Assembly: GCA_003695455.1 (NCBI GenBank)
Contig: RFJF01000482.1
Span: forward strand, 1-13,866
Direction of reading: 5' to 3'
Source of the DNA: Chloroflexota bacterium
GTDB taxonomy: Bacteria > Chloroflexota > Anaerolineae > 4572-78 > J111
DNA: 13,866 nt
In this document: positions 1 through 13,200 of the stretch, piece after piece
Numbering within the stretch: the first letter of the stretch is position 1
Layout: every line of letters begins with the position of its first letter
The notes under the pieces: model-generated
What the model was told of the DNA's origin: nothing
The model's database searches: none
Seen by the model: only the letters and a program-made list of their open reading frames with translations
Position numbers and translations under genes: made by a program

Positions 1-3000
1 CCACCGCCGAATCGGCCTGGTTTTGGGCAAATACGTCGGCGGCAAGCTGGCACACGGTTTCTTCATCGCCCGCGGATGAGAGCGCCTGGGTAATCTGGTA
101 CAGTGATTCTGCTTCGCTGAGCGCCGTCTGTGACTGGGTGAACAGTTCGGCGTTTTTGATGGCGTTTGCCAGTTGGTCGGCCATGGTTTGCAGCAGGGTG
201 ATGTCTTCGTCAGAAAAGGCCAGCCGTTGGGTGCTTTGCACGGTTAGCGCGCCCAGCACGCCTTCGCGGCTAATCAGGGGCAGGGCCATCTCCGAGCGGG
301 TATCGGGCAAAATGGGGTTTTTAAAGTGAACCGCTTCTTCACCCACGTCCAGCGCAATTCTGGCTTTGCGATTGGCCACACTCCAGCCAATCATTGATTC
401 TCCGCCAATTTTGAGCTTGTGCTGTTTTTCCAACTGAATTTTGCCGGCTTCGCCGGTGCCGGCCTTGAGTACGGCGTATTCGTTGGCGCTGTCAACCAAA
501 AACAGACCGACGTAGTAAAAATTATAGCGGTCCCGGATCATATTCACCGAGGTTTCAATCAGTTCGTCAATATTCAGAATTGAGCTGGCCGCCCGCGACA
601 CTTCGGCGGTGGTTTGCAGGCTTTTCCAGCGGTACTGGGCTTCTTCAAGCAGGCGGCGGTTTTCCAGCCAAATAGCCAGTTGGTCGGCAATGGCCTCTCC
701 GGTTTCAATGTCTTCGCGTTTAAAGGAGTGTTCGGGGTCGGTGGCGTCGGCAATAATCAGCCCTTCAAGGTGATTACGTTGAATGAGCGGAATAAACAAC
801 ATGCCGGTGGCGTTTTGCTGCCCCCGGGTGTTGGCATCTTTTTTGATGAGTGGATTTTCGGCGGGGTTGACAATGACCAGCGGGCGCATCTCTTTGCGCA
901 TGTGTTGAAAAACAAGGTCTTCTTCTACCGGGAGAACCAGGGTGGGTTCAACCGCTTTGCCGCCAATCATCCGGGCGCGGGTAACGCAACTGTTGGCCGC
1001 TTTGTTGTACAGCATAATGCTGCCCTGAGACAGCCCCAGCAGATTCAAGTAATGGTACAGCACCTGCTCAAAGGTGTTTTGCAGGTCTGCCGAGGTAGCC
1101 AGCGCATCGCTGATGCGGTACAGGGTTTGGGTGCGGGCCAACGTGCGGCTGGTGTCTTCAATGAGCCGTTGGTGTTCTTTCTCGGTTTGTTTGCGTTCGG
1201 TAATATCCTGAATAATGCCTATCAGGTGGTCTGGTTTGGCGGCGGTAGGTGAAAGATACAGCGGTATTTTGCGAACGTAACGAATAATCTGGCGGCCATG
1301 CGCGTCGGTAAAGGAATCTTCATTTTCAAAGGGCTGTCCGGTATTAAATACCTGCTTGTCCTGTTCCCAGAATGTATTTGCGCGTTCCGGGCTAAAGTAG
1401 TCAAAATCGGTTTTGCCCAAAATTTCGGCCTCGCTTTTGCCCAGAATATCCTGAGCAAAGGCGTTGTTTATTACCGTCCATCGGTGTGCGGTGTCTTTAA
1501 TAAAAATGGGGTCGGGAATTTGGTTGATGATTGATTTGAGGAAGAGTTCGCTTTCGCGGGCGGCGCCAAACAGGCGGGCGGTTTCAATGGCGTTGGCGGC
1601 TTGCAGGGCCACTGAATCCAGCAGGCTGATATCTTCTTTGGAGAAGCGCCGGCCGGGCGTGTTATCGTAAATTTCCAGCATACCAATAAGCTGGTTACGC
1701 AGCAAAATTGGTACCAGCAGCATAGCCGAGCCGTGATGCTGCTCAAGGTATTCTTTTTCCCAACCCGACACTGCGGCATCGTTGGCGTAAATCACAACTT
1801 CTTGTTTGGTTGATATCAACTGGGGCAGGGTTGAAAGTTTGTCAATGTTAAACCGCGCACCCTGATAACTGGGGAACGGCGCACCCGGTTTAATATAATC
1901 GCTGATTGTGTGGGCCGTGTTATCATCTTCAAACAGCGAAAGGGCCACTTCGGCCACATTGAGCATATCTGCCGTTTCAGATACCAGAATATCGGTGGTT
2001 TCCTGCAAGTTGAGCGTGCCGCTCACTCGCGTGCCAATGCGGTACAGCATAGCTTGCTCATCAAGCCGGCGCCGGGTTTGCTCAAACAGGCGGGCGGTTT
2101 CAATGGCGGTGGTTACCTGATCGGCCATAATTTGCAGGGTTTCAACATCTTCATTAGAAAATGCGTTGGCTTCAACACTTTGCACATCGAGCGCGCCAAT
2201 GGTTACACCGCGGGCAATGAGGGGCAGCGCCATTTCTGAGCGGGTGTTGGGCAGGAGCGGGTTGTTAAAGTGGACGGCATCGGCCCCCACATCGAGTGCA
2301 ATTCTGGGTTTGGCATTTTTGGTTACGTAGCCCACAATCGAATTGCTGCCCACACCCAGCCGGTGCGGGCGGGTGACCATAATTTTGCCCACGTCGCCGG
2401 TTGAAGCTTTAACCACAGCCCACTCTCTGCTATCGTCAATGAGAAAAACAGATACGTGGTAAAAGCCAAACCGGTTGCGAATCAGATTGACCGTTAATTT
2501 TAAAACTTCATCCAAATCAACCTGCCCGGTTACTGCCTGCCCAACGGTTGCCACGGCTTGCAACTGTTCGGCGCGCCGTTCAGACTGCTCCAGCAACCGG
2601 CGATTTTGGATGGCAATGATAATCTGGTCGGCCATGGCGCGGGCCAGGTCAACCTCACTCTGGGTAAAATCACGGTGTTGATTCACGGCGTCGGCGCCAA
2701 TCCAGCCGATGGTTTCGCCGTTGAAAATGAGGGGGGCCTGCAAAATAGATTTGATGGCCCGTTTGGAGTTGAATGGGCTGAAGTTGATGATTCTGTCATC
2801 GTTGGCAAAATCATTACTAAAGAATGGCTGCCCGGCCAGTAATGTTTGCTGGTAAAAGACTTTTTCATCAATGGGGAATTTGAACGGCTCAATTTCCTGC
2901 AGTTCGCCTTCTTCAAGGTAAACGTGCAGTTCGCCAAATTTCCTGTCGGGCGTGAGGAGGATAATACTACCCTGGTCCAGCCCCAAACTGTACACAAATT

Positions 3001-4231
3001 CTACCAGCGCCTCTTGCAGAATTGCGGTTTGGTCTGCGGCGGCGGCCAGAACCCGGCCGGCGCGGTACAGCGTTTGGGTTTCTGCCAGGGCGCTTTCGGT
3101 GCGTTCAATCTGTTGAACGTGTTCAATGGCCAGTGTGGTTTGGTTGCACAGAGTGCGGTAGAGCGCCAGATCGCGTTCTGTAAAATGGTGCTCGGTTTCA
3201 AAGGCAATGGCCAAAAATCCAATTACGTGAATCCGTGTGACCAGCGGATTAATGACCATGCTCTGGGCGTTAAGCTGGTGAAACAGCGATTTTTCCGGCT
3301 CAGAAATTCGTTCATCCGGGTCAATATTTTCAATGACCAGTGTTTCCTGATTGCTCACCATTTCCATCAGGGCCGGGTATTCGCGCAGCGCAAATCTAAA
3401 GTTTACCAGTTTACTGGTTTGGTTTGGCTCTGTGGTGTTGCCGGCAAATGAAACAGAGGCGTGGGTGGGCAGGTTGTTACTGCTCAGGCCGTGACACAGA
3501 AAAAGGGTGCAATTATTTGCACCCGTGGCAGCTACACTTTGTAGCAGCGCCCGGTGCACATTTTGGTGGGTTGAAATGCCGGCAAACTGGCGGCTGATAT
3601 CAAGCATCAGGTGCGCTTCGCGGAGGCTGTCTTCAACGTCGGCCACGTGGTAGGCGTTTTCAAGGGCGGTGACAATGTGTGTGGTGAGCGTGCCCAACAG
3701 GTTCAGGTCTGACGAACTGAAGAAGTTTGGCTCTGGATGCACAAAAGAAATGGCTCCCTTTAATTGCCCCTGACTAAGTTTAATGGGCGCGCAAATGGCA
3801 GAGCGCACAGAAATTGTCTGGTCAGAGTATTCAATGGGGAGCCATCGGTCATCTTTGGTTGTGTCCAGCACCAGCGCCAGTTGGCCGGTTTGCAGAACCC
3901 AGGCGTCCAGCCCGTCGCTCAAAACCCGGCGTACCAGTTCCTGCCGTTCCAGGTCATTCAGGTTGTTGCGTTCCGGGAAGGTACTTTTGAAATAAACATC
4001 GCCGGTATCGGTGATGAGGTGGATTTCGCCGGATGTTGCGCCCAAATGCCTGGCAAACCCTACCGATTTTGTGACGATGGTTTCAAAGTGAAGCGCGGTA
4101 CTCAGTTCAATGCTGACTTCATGCAGCAGACTTATGCGGTTCAACTGGCTTTGCAGTTGTTGGTTGGTTTGGGTTAGCGCCTTTATTCTTGCTTCCAGCT
4201 GCTTTACCAGGGCTTGTGTTGGGTTACTCAT
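1..4231 (-). CDS. Giant multi-GAF/PAS sensory protein, C-terminus outside window
   Basis: An open frame of 1410 codons runs from the ATG at 4231 off the left edge with no stop. A GGAG ribosome site at 4240-4243 lies 8 bases before the ATG and supports this start. The first 30 residues look like a coiled coil. I then read seven GAF domains, at about 30-195, 205-375, 384-540, 546-710, 716-885, 1030-1185 and 1195-1360. A PAS domain with a PAC-type end (IQDITERKQ) lies at about 890-1012, and an eighth GAF begins near 1370. GAF and PAS domains bind small ligands or cofactors and usually control an attached or partner output domain. No kinase, cyclase or phosphodiesterase motif is visible, so any catalytic part would lie beyond base 1. 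No transmembrane segment is evident, which suggests a cytoplasmic protein. It follows three receiver genes after 167 bases and probably belongs to the same signalling set. The domain family is clear; the function of the whole protein is unknown. Confidence 0.9.
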   Translation of the reverse strand, partial: MSNPTQALVKQLEARIKALTQTNQQLQSQLNRISLLHEVSIELSTALHFETIVTKSVGFARHLGATSGEIHLITDTGDVYFKSTFPERNNLNDLERQELVRRVLSDGLDAWVLQTGQLALVLDTTKDDRWLPIEYSDQTISVRSAICAPIKLSQGQLKGAISFVHPEPNFFSSSDLNLLGTLTTHIVTALENAYHVADVEDSLREAHLMLDISRQFAGISTHQNVHRALLQSVAATGANNCTLFLCHGLSSNNLPTHASVSFAGNTTEPNQTSKLVNFRFALREYPALMEMVSNQETLVIENIDPDERISEPEKSLFHQLNAQSMVINPLVTRIHVIGFLAIAFETEHHFTERDLALYRTLCNQTTLAIEHVQQIERTESALAETQTLYRAGRVLAAAADQTAILQEALVEFVYSLGLDQGSIILLTPDRKFGELHVYLEEGELQEIEPFKFPIDEKVFYQQTLLAGQPFFSNDFANDDRIINFSPFNSKRAIKSILQAPLIFNGETIGWIGADAVNQHRDFTQSEVDLARAMADQIIIAIQNRRLLEQSERRAEQLQAVATVGQAVTGQVDLDEVLKLTVNLIRNRFGFYHVSVFLIDDSREWAVVKASTGDVGKIMVTRPHRLGVGSNSIVGYVTKNAKPRIALDVGADAVHFNNPLLPNTRSEMALPLIARGVTIGALDVQSVEANAFSNEDVETLQIMADQVTTAIETARLFEQTRRRLDEQAMLYRIGTRVSGTLNLQETTDILVSETADMLNVAEVALSLFEDDNTAHTISDYIKPGAPFPSYQGARFNIDKLSTLPQLISTKQEVVIYANDAAVSGWEKEYLEQHHGSAMLLVPILLRNQLIGMLEIYDNTPGRRFSKEDISLLDSVALQAANAIETARLFGAARESELFLKSIINQIPDPIFIKDTAHRWTVINNAFAQDILGKSEAEILGKTDFDYFSPERANTFWEQDKQVFNTGQPFENEDSFTDAHGRQIIRYVRKIPLYLSPTAAKPDHLIGIIQDITERKQTEKEHQRLIEDTSRTLARTQTLYRISDALATSADLQNTFEQVLYHYLNLLGLSQGSIMLYNKAANSCVTRARMIGGKAVEPTLVLPVEEDLVFQHMRKEMRPLVIVNPAENPLIKKDANTRGQQNATGMLFIPLIQRNHLEGLIIADATDPEHSFKREDIETGEAIADQLAIWLENRRLLEEAQYRWKSLQTTAEVSRAASSILNIDELIETSVNMIRDRYNFYYVGLFLVDSANEYAVLKAGTGEAGKIQLEKQHKLKIGGESMIGWSVANRKARIALDVGEEAVHFKNPILPDTRSEMALPLISREGVLGALTVQSTQRLAFSDEDITLLQTMADQLANAIKNAELFTQSQTALSEAESLYQITQALSSAGDEETVCQLAADVFAQNQADSAV

Positions 4232-7200
4232 TCTCTCTACTCCGGCCAAAACGGTGAATGATGCGGAAAAATAATTTTGAATACTCACACATCTTTGCTA
4301 ATCACCGTAATTGGGGGTGCTGTTGAATATGAATTTGTTAAAGATAATCCCATCTCTTGAAACAAACACCGGCGGCAAATAATCACGGCGGTTTGTCATT
4401 AATTTTTGTAGCCCAAATCCCACACCGATTTGCCTTGCAAAATAGAGACAATCTGGTCCGGAAAGCGGTCCGGGTCGATGGGTTTTCCCAGAAATCCGTC
4501 AAACCCGGCTTCTCTGGTTTTTTCCATGGTTACGGGGTCGGCGTCGGCAGTAACGGCAACCACACGTGTGCCGGAAAATCTGGGGTCGCTGCGCAGTTTG
4601 TTCAGGGCTTCGTAGCCGTCTTCATAGGGCAGGTGCAGGTCCATTAAAACCAGGTCTACACGGGGCATGGTATCGGCAAATTCAAGCACCTGCCAGCCCG
4701 ATGCTTTCCATTCGTAGCGGCGCACACCAACAAAGGCCAGCAACCTGGCAATCAGCACCAGATTTTGCAGGTTATCTTCTACCACCAACACGTAGGCATC
4801 TTGCGGGTCAATGGGTTCAAATTTGGTTGGTCGAGCGGCGACGGGTCGGTTCATCTGAACGTACCTTTCAGAAAGTTTTCTACCTGCCCGGGTAATTCAT
4901 CAATGTCAATGGGTTTGGAAATGTAACCATCGCAGCCGGCATCAAATACATTTTCACGGTCTTTTTTCATTACGTTGGCTGTCATGGCCACCACCGGAAT
5001 GTGCGAGGTTTTGCGATCTTTTTTGAGTTTGTCAGTAACAGAATATCCGTCAATATCCGGCAGGTTGATGTCGGTGATGATGAGGTCCGGCATAAGCTCA
5101 AACGCTTTTGACAGACCTTCTGCACCGTCTTTAGCCGGAATCACATCGTAGCCTTCAATCTCCAACACACGTTTGACCAGTGTCATATTGTCAAAATTAT
5201 CTTCAATGTAGAGGACTTTGGCTTTACCCATTTTTCTTTGCTCCTTGGGAAAGGTCAAAAGTGTCGGCAGATATTGACGGAATTTCGGTTTTTAAAGGTT
5301 CGGTGCGGGCAAAAAGTTCTTGCGCCAGAGTATGTAATTTTAATGTTGAAAAAGGTTTGGTCAAATAGCCGTCGGCCCCAATTTTCCGGGTGTAGTTTAG
5401 CACCTCTGACGAACCGTGGGCGGTCATCAAAATTATTTTGATGTCAGGGTGCAGCAACCGCGCTGCTTCTGATAACCTGAAACCGCTGATGCCGGGCATT
5501 TTCAGGTCGGTAATCAGTAAATCAAAATGGTCACACGTTAATTTGTCCAGTGCGTCTTCCCCGTTTGTTGCTGTTTCAAGCGCAAAGCCGGGTTCAATTT
5601 CCTGCAGGGTTTGTTTCAAAAAAAACAGCAGCGTTGGCTCATCGTCTACAATCAGAATGTGCCGGGGTTTGCCTGGGTGCTTGTGCATAAGATTCCCCCT
5701 GTTGTCAGAAAAAAGGCCTACATTATAGTTTAACACAAATCACCCTTCTGCCATGTTACAGGTTGGTTACAATCATGACCGTTTTTTGCCCGGCAAATAT
5801 ACCCCACACCGTAATTTTAATGTTAAAAAACTGATTTTCAGGTTACTCATTGTTAATTAAATAGCGCCCGCCGGCAATGGTCAACACGTATCGCGGATTG
5901 GCCGGGTCCGGCTCAAGTTTGTGCCGCAGCCGATGCACGTGTACCCGGGCAATAGCGCGGGCGTCGGTTTCTGCGGCATTGTAGCCGCGCACCATGCGCA
6001 CCAGCGTAACCGCATCAATGGCCTGCCCCGGGTTGGTCATAAGCATGGCCAGTATGTCAAACTCGGTGGGCGTCAGGTTGATGACTGTGCCGCCGCGCGT
6101 AACCTGCCGCGAGGCCCGGTTGAGCTGCAAATCCTGAATTTCAAGCAGTTCTGCGGCAGGATTTTGCCGGATGGGCGGCGCCACCGTTCGGCGGGCAATG
6201 CCATCGGCAACGCTGGCCAGCAGTTCCGAGGTGTCACACGGTTTGGTCAGGTAATCATGCGCGCCCTGGCGCAGCGCCTCGATGGCGGAATCAACGGTGG
6301 CGTAGGCTGTTAAAATAATCACGCTGGTTTGCGGGTGTGTGTTTCTCAGGTGGCGCACAATCTCCAGCCCGTTCATATCGCTCAAATGCAGGTCAATGAG
6401 CGCCACATCAAATACGTTGTGTTCCACAAGCCGCAGTGCGGTTTCGCCGTTTGCCGCCTCAGAAACGTGATATCCCTGCTCTTGCAAATTTAACCGCAAA
6501 AAGTGGCGCAGCGTGTTTTCATCGTCAACAACCAGAATTTTGTGGGTCACGGTGATGTCCTTTGCTCAACCGGCAATGATACAATGAAGGTTGTGCCGTT
6601 TCCCGGCTTGCTTTTGGCCTGAATGGTGCCGCCGTGCGCTTCTATAATGCGCCGGGCCACGCTCAACCCCAGTCCGGTACCTTTGGCTTTGGTGGTAAAG
6701 AATGGCTCAAAAATTCGTTGTTTTACCTCTGTTGCAAGCCCGGGGCCGGTGTCTGTTACAGAAATTACAACCCATGCCCGGTTGTTGAGCCGGGTTTCAA
6801 GGTGGCATTCAATTTTAAGCAGGCCGCCGTTGGGCATAGCTTGCGTGGCGTTGATAACCAGATTTGAAAATACCTGTTCTAACCGTTGATTGTCTACATT
6901 CAGCAGCGGCAGCCGGTCCGGGCAGTGAACGGTCATTTGCACCCGGTTGGCCTCAATTTGGGTCTGGCAGCGCTGCTGCACGGTTTTTAAAATGTTGATG
7001 ATGTCATGGTCGGCTTTGTTGAGTTGCATGGGCCGGGCCACAAACAAAATATCTTCCAAAATCCGGTTGACCCGCTTAACTTCCTGCCGAATCAGGGCAG
7101 CGCCTTCGGCTTCTGGCGAACCGGGCGGGGCTTTGCGGGTGAGGTAATCTACACCGGCGGCAATGCCGGCCACGGGGTTTCGGATTTCATGGGCCACCAC

Positions 7201-10200
7201 CGCCGACATTTCACCCAGCGCCGCCAGCCGGTCCAGGCGGCGGTGTTCGGCTTCAAGGGTTTTTATCTCGCTCAAATCTTCAATGACGCCCACCACGCCC
7301 AGGGGCGTTGCCTGCTCTTTTTCTGAACCCAGTACGGCCGTGTTGATTGAAACCGGCAAACTGTGACCGTTTTTGTGCTGCACAGTTACTTCTGTGCGGG
7401 GCAGCGCCTGCCCGGTGAGCAGTGTGGTCTGAAACGCCTCAACCAGCCGGGGCGCATGGGGCAGCGCCTGGGCCAGATTTTGCCCAATCATGTGTGTGGT
7501 TTTGCGGCCCAGCATGTTGGCCGCTGCCGGGTTAAAGGCCGTAATCCGCTGATTCTGGTCAATGGCAATCAGCCCGTTGGTCATATTCTGAATAATGTCG
7601 GCGCTGAATACCCGCAGGGTTTCAGCCTGCTGAAACAACTGTGCGTTTTCAATGATGATGGCCAGTTGTCCGGCCAGTACCCGCAGCAAATCAAGGCTGA
7701 TTTGCCCAAACGGCGCGGCCCGGCCATTGCCAACCGATTGGGCGGTGAGAATGCCGGCTACCTGCCCCTTGATGAGCAGCGGCAGCACAGCACCCACTGC
7801 ATTGGGCAAACTGCTGGTTTGCAGCACAGTCGTTTCATCGGCCAGCAGCCAAACCGGCTGCCGGGCCTTAATGGCGGCTTCAAGCGCCGGGCGGGGAACG
7901 TTCGGTGTGTCTGAAGTTTGCGGCACGGCTGCTATTTGGGTAAAGTCGGCGGCCTGCGCCTGCACATCAGAATCCGGGGCTGCCGGAGCCAGCAGCGCCA
8001 GCCGGGCGGCGCCAATTTCCTGCGCGGCAATCTGCAGCACCTGTTGTACCAGCGAAATCTCTCCGCCGCTGACTTGCAGCATTTTGTTGATTTCAAGCAG
8101 CGGCAGCAGCATTTGCAGCCGCAAACTATCGCGCAGCAGGGTGCGGCGGGCCAGGCTGTCTTCAACCACCGAGGTCAGTTCGGCCATATCAAAGGGCTTC
8201 ATCAAAAAGCCCTGCGCCCCCAACCGGATGGCGCGAATGGCATCTTCCATGGTTCCAAAGCCGGTAATCAACACTACAGTCAGGTGTGGGTCAATTTCTT
8301 TGGCAATTTTCAGCAATTCCAGCCCGTCAAGTTTTGGCATTTTGATGTCGCTGAGCAGCAGGTCAAACGTTTCGCGGCGCAGCAAATCTGGCACAGCGGT
8401 GCTGTCTGAGCGGCTGGTAACAACGTACCCGTGCTGCTCTAAAATGCGGGTGCAAGAATGCACCACCGCGGTTTCGTCATCAACAATCAAAATTCTTTCG
8501 TGTGCCACAATGACCTATTTTCTCAAAGCAAATCTGTCGTCGTCGTCGTTTTGGGTGTCAATGGGCAGGGTTACGGTAAATGTTGCGCCCTGTCCGGGTT
8601 GAGATTCTACGCTGATGGTGCCGTTGTGCTGCTCCACAATTCCGTAGCTAATAGATAACCCCAGCCCGGTGCCTTCACCTACTTCTTTAGTCGTAAAAAA
8701 CGGGTCAAAGATATTGTCAAGATGCTCCGGATTTATGCCCGGCCCGGTATCTTTAATTTTGCAGACCATAACTGCGGCTGTTTTGTTGGGGTGTCCGGGT
8801 ACGGGCTGTGATTCCAGTTGGGTGGTAACGGTGAGAATGGCCGGCTTGGGGTTATCTTGCATGGCGTACACGGCGTTGTTGAGCAGGTTGACCAGTACCT
8901 GTTTAATCTGGTTGACATCCAGGTACATTTCCGGCAGTTGCGACAGCGATTTTTTCAGTTCAATCTGGTAGCTCACGCTTTTGGTGTAAACCAGCAAAAT
9001 GGCTTCTTCAACAAGCTGGTTGAAATCAACCTTTTGCCGTTTGGGCGCATCGGCGCGGGCAAAGTTAAGCAGCCGCCGAACGATGTCTCTGGCCCGCCCG
9101 GCCTCGGTGCTGACCACATTTAAATCGGTGCGGGCCACTTCATCCAGTTTAACATTGGGTGATTCCAGTACCAGGCTGGTTAATCCGATAATGGAGGTGA
9201 GCGGGTTGTTGATTTCATGGGCAACGCCGGCGGCCAGTTCGCCCACGGCCGCCAGTTTTGCGGTTTGAATGAGTTGCCGCTGGGTATCGGCCAGGCGGGC
9301 AATGGTTTGTGTTTTTTCCTGGTAAAGCTGGGCGTTTTCAATAGCCGTGGCAGCCGGCGCGGCAAACGCCTGCAACAGCGATACATCATCCTGATTAAAC
9401 GTGCCCACACGTTTGTTCATTACTTCAATGGCGCCAATGGTGTGTCCCCGGGTTTGCAGCGGTACGCACATAATTGAACGGGTGGTAAAGCCGCTGGTGC
9501 GGTCCATGTCTGCAAAAAAGCGTTTATCGGTGCTCACATCCGGCACAATCACCGGCGAACCGCTTTCGGTAACCCAGCCGGCAATGCCCTGCCCGTAGGG
9601 AATTCGCCGCCCGATTACGGCCTCGGCCCCCTCGCCGGATGCTGCCGCAAACCAGACATCGTTGCGCTGTTCATCGTGCAGCACCACCGATGCGGCGGCC
9701 ACATTCATTAGCCGGATGGTTTGGTCTGTGATGACGGTGAGCGTTTCCTGCAAATCCAGCGAGGCGTTGATGGCCTGTGAAATCTGGTTGAGGCTGGTCA
9801 GTTCATCTACGTGACGGTTGATGGTATCGTACAAGCGGGCATTTTCAATGGCAATGGCCAGTTGGTCGGCCAGTGTTTCAAGCGCAGAAACGTGGTACCG
9901 CTCAAACGCCTCAAGCTGCGTGCTTTGCAAATCGAGCACGCCAATGATTTTGGTGCCCATAACAATGGGTATGCACAATTTAGAGCGGATTTCAACCGGG
10001 TCTTCATCGGGGATGTACCGTGAATCACGGGTTACATCGTTTACCAGCACGGTACGTTTGGTGGCTGTTGTCCAGCCCACTAATCCCTCGCGCAGCCCAA
10101 ATGATTTTGGCGGTGAACTGCCGTCGGTTTTCATCCGGTCGCCCGGCGACTGGGCATGCAATTCTACCCGGTTGGTGGCTGCGTTAAACAGATACACGGT

Positions 10201-13200
10201 CACCCGGTAAAAGGCAAAACTTCGCCGGATGGCCTGCACCACGGTGCGCAGCATCACATCCAGATTCAGAATTGATGTGGCGGCCTGGCTGACTTCGTTG
10301 ATCAGAGCCAGTTGCACTGATCTCTGTGACTGGTTTTTAAAGAGCAGCGCATTTTCCAGCGCCCGGCAAATTTGAGCCAGCACGTCGTCCAGCAGTGGAA
10401 TATCATCGGCAGAGAAAAAGCCGGGCCGGCTATGCCCCAGCAGAAACACACCCTGAGCCTCTACCCGTTCAAGCTGAACCGGCATAGCCAACACGCTGTA
10501 ACTCACATCCGGCAGGTACGAGGCCTTGAGCCAGCGGGAGTCTTGCAGTACATCGGCCACAATGGCCGTTTGCTGGTGGCGCATTACCCAGCCTTCCAGC
10601 CCGTTTTTGATGAGCCGCCGGGCAAACTGGCGGCCGGTTGTGCCGGTTAATTCCTGGCGGCCCGGCTGGTTTGAGCGGTAGTAAATAGTTTCATTCTGTT
10701 CTACCAGCAGCAGCGCCGAAAATTCGGCGTTGAGGTAGGGCGCCAAATCCAGAATTCGCTCAAACAAATCCCGGATGTCCAGATGACCGCTCAAATATTG
10801 GGTAATGCCAAACAGCAGAGCCAGGTGTTCGGTGTTGTGGGTGGGTAAATTAAACGTGTGGGATTGTTCTGGCAGGAATGAGGCCAACCGGGGAATCAAA
10901 TCTTCGGGGGTTTCCGGGTAGGGGCGCAAAAACACATGCTGAAGCTGCAACCACGGCGGAAGTTGGGCGTTGGCGTTTTCTGCCAGTACCAAAATGGCCG
11001 GCACCCGAACAAACTGGCTGGAGCGTGGTTGGTGGGCCACCGTGATATCAATGATTAGAATATCAGTTGGCGGCAGGCCCAAAAAGGCGTCGCTGTCGTT
11101 AAACAGAAACCGGCTGTGGTAGCCCCGTTGTTCCAGCGCCGAATACAGGGTGTACAACTTTCCCTGTTTGCTGCCAATCAACGTTATGCGCGTGCTGCGT
11201 TTTGTTAAACCGATTTTACGGTCTTGTTGTTGGCCCATTGCCGGTTGCCAATCTTAATAAAATTAACATTTTACCGTACCAGTATAACACGGGCTTTTGG
11301 GGGTGACAACAGGATTTTTCGGCTAGGACTTAGGGGGCAATTACCGCCTTTTGCCTGGAATAAAGTAGCATATGGCTCGCCCATGCCGCCGCCGTGACCA
11401 TGCTAACCCCCGCCAGCGCCAGCGATATCTGGTACGGGCTCCAGCCGAGTGTATCGGCGGCCCAGCCCGCCCACAGCGTTGATGCCGATGACGCCAGCGT
11501 CATCATGGCAAAATCAAAGGCAAACACCCGCCCCAAATAGTTTGAGGGAACCGTCATTTGCAGCAACGCACTGGCAAACACCCAGTTGATGCCCGTACCT
11601 ACCGTGCGAATGATGGTGGCAACCAGCACCACCGTTAACGTGGGCGCCCAGCCCAGCAGTGCGTAGCCGGCCACCATCGCCAGAAAACCGGCCAGAATGG
11701 CCCAGTACATGGCGCGCGGCGTGTCTCCGGTGATGCGCCGCGCTGCCACCGGTCCCAACCCGGTCCCCAACCCCACCGCCAGATAAATCAGCCCCAGCGT
11801 GGCCGAGGCGTCATCACCCAGCCGGAAGATATTTTCGGCCAGATTGACCTGCACAATTTCAACCCCGCCAAAAGCCAGCGCGCTGGCAGCCTTGAGCAGC
11901 GCCACCATCAACGTGGCCGGACGATGCCACAGGTAGCGCAGACCATCCACAAAAGTTTGCCAGCCGGTAGCAGCGGTGTGTTTGGCGGCGGGCAGCGCCG
12001 AGACGCCGACGCTGAGCCGGGTAATGAACCATGCCGACAGCAGAAACGTGGCGGCGTCAATGATGAACGCGCTGGTAATGCCCAGCGCGGCGGTTGCCAG
12101 GCCGCCCAGCGCCGCCCCCAGCGCCAGCATCGAACTCCAGGTAACGCTGGCCAGGGCGTTGGCCGTGACCAGCTCCTCGTATTTGACAATGCCGGGCAAA
12201 ATGGCGGCGCGGGTTGGTTCAAAAAAGGCGCTGATGCTCAGTTGCACAACGGTCAGCACGTACAGCAGCCAGATGTCGCTTTCTGTGCGCACCAGCAAAA
12301 AACCGAGCACCACCACCGCCCGCAGCAAATCGCTGGCAATCAGAATTTTGCGCCGGTCAAAGCGGTCGGCCACCACGCCTACCACCGGGCCAAGTACAAA
12401 CGGCGGCAGCAACCGGGCAATGAACAACCCGCCAATGGCCAACCCGGAGCCGGACAGCCCCGCCACCAGACTGGCCGAGGCAATCAAATTGAACCAGTCA
12501 CCCAGTTGGCTGATTATCTGGCTGAACCACAGGTGGCGGAAATCGTGATTATTTTTGACCAGCGAAACGTAACTTTGCAAATAGAGCATGTGAATGGCGA
12601 ATGGCGAATGGCGAATGGCGAATGACAAAGGGCGAGTATATCACACCCGGCGGCAGGCCGTCAACCGGGGATTACTGCGGCAGGGTAATCTCCGCCCACG
12701 TTTGGCCGCCGTTGTCAGTGAAGAAAAGTTGGCTGTGCCCGTTGTTTTGCGCCAGCAACCAGCCCACCGCCGCAGAGGCCAGCGACAGCCGGGTCGGGTG
12801 CGGCGGCAGGTTGGGCAGAGTGTTGGCGTCGGCCACAAGCCACTGCCGCGGAGTCACAATGCCGACCGCCGCCGCCGTGCCGGGGGCCAAACTCTGCGAC
12901 AGCGAGACATTCTCCTGCAATTGCCACGTTTGCCCGCTGTCGGTGGTGGCGTAGATTTCTACCCAACTGCCGCCGGGCCGGTGGCGGGTGACGGCCAGCG
13001 CGCCGTTGTTTTCGTCCGCAAACACAGGTAGTTGGGCCACCGCCAGCCCGCTGCCGGGCGCAACCACCGGCTGAGCCTGCCACGTGAAACCGCCGTTGCG
13101 GGTGACGTACAAATCGCCGTGCAGCGGGCCGCCGGCCAGCCAGCCAAATTCCGGAGTGACAAAACGCACCGGCCCCGCCGCCGGCAGGTTGGCGAGAGTC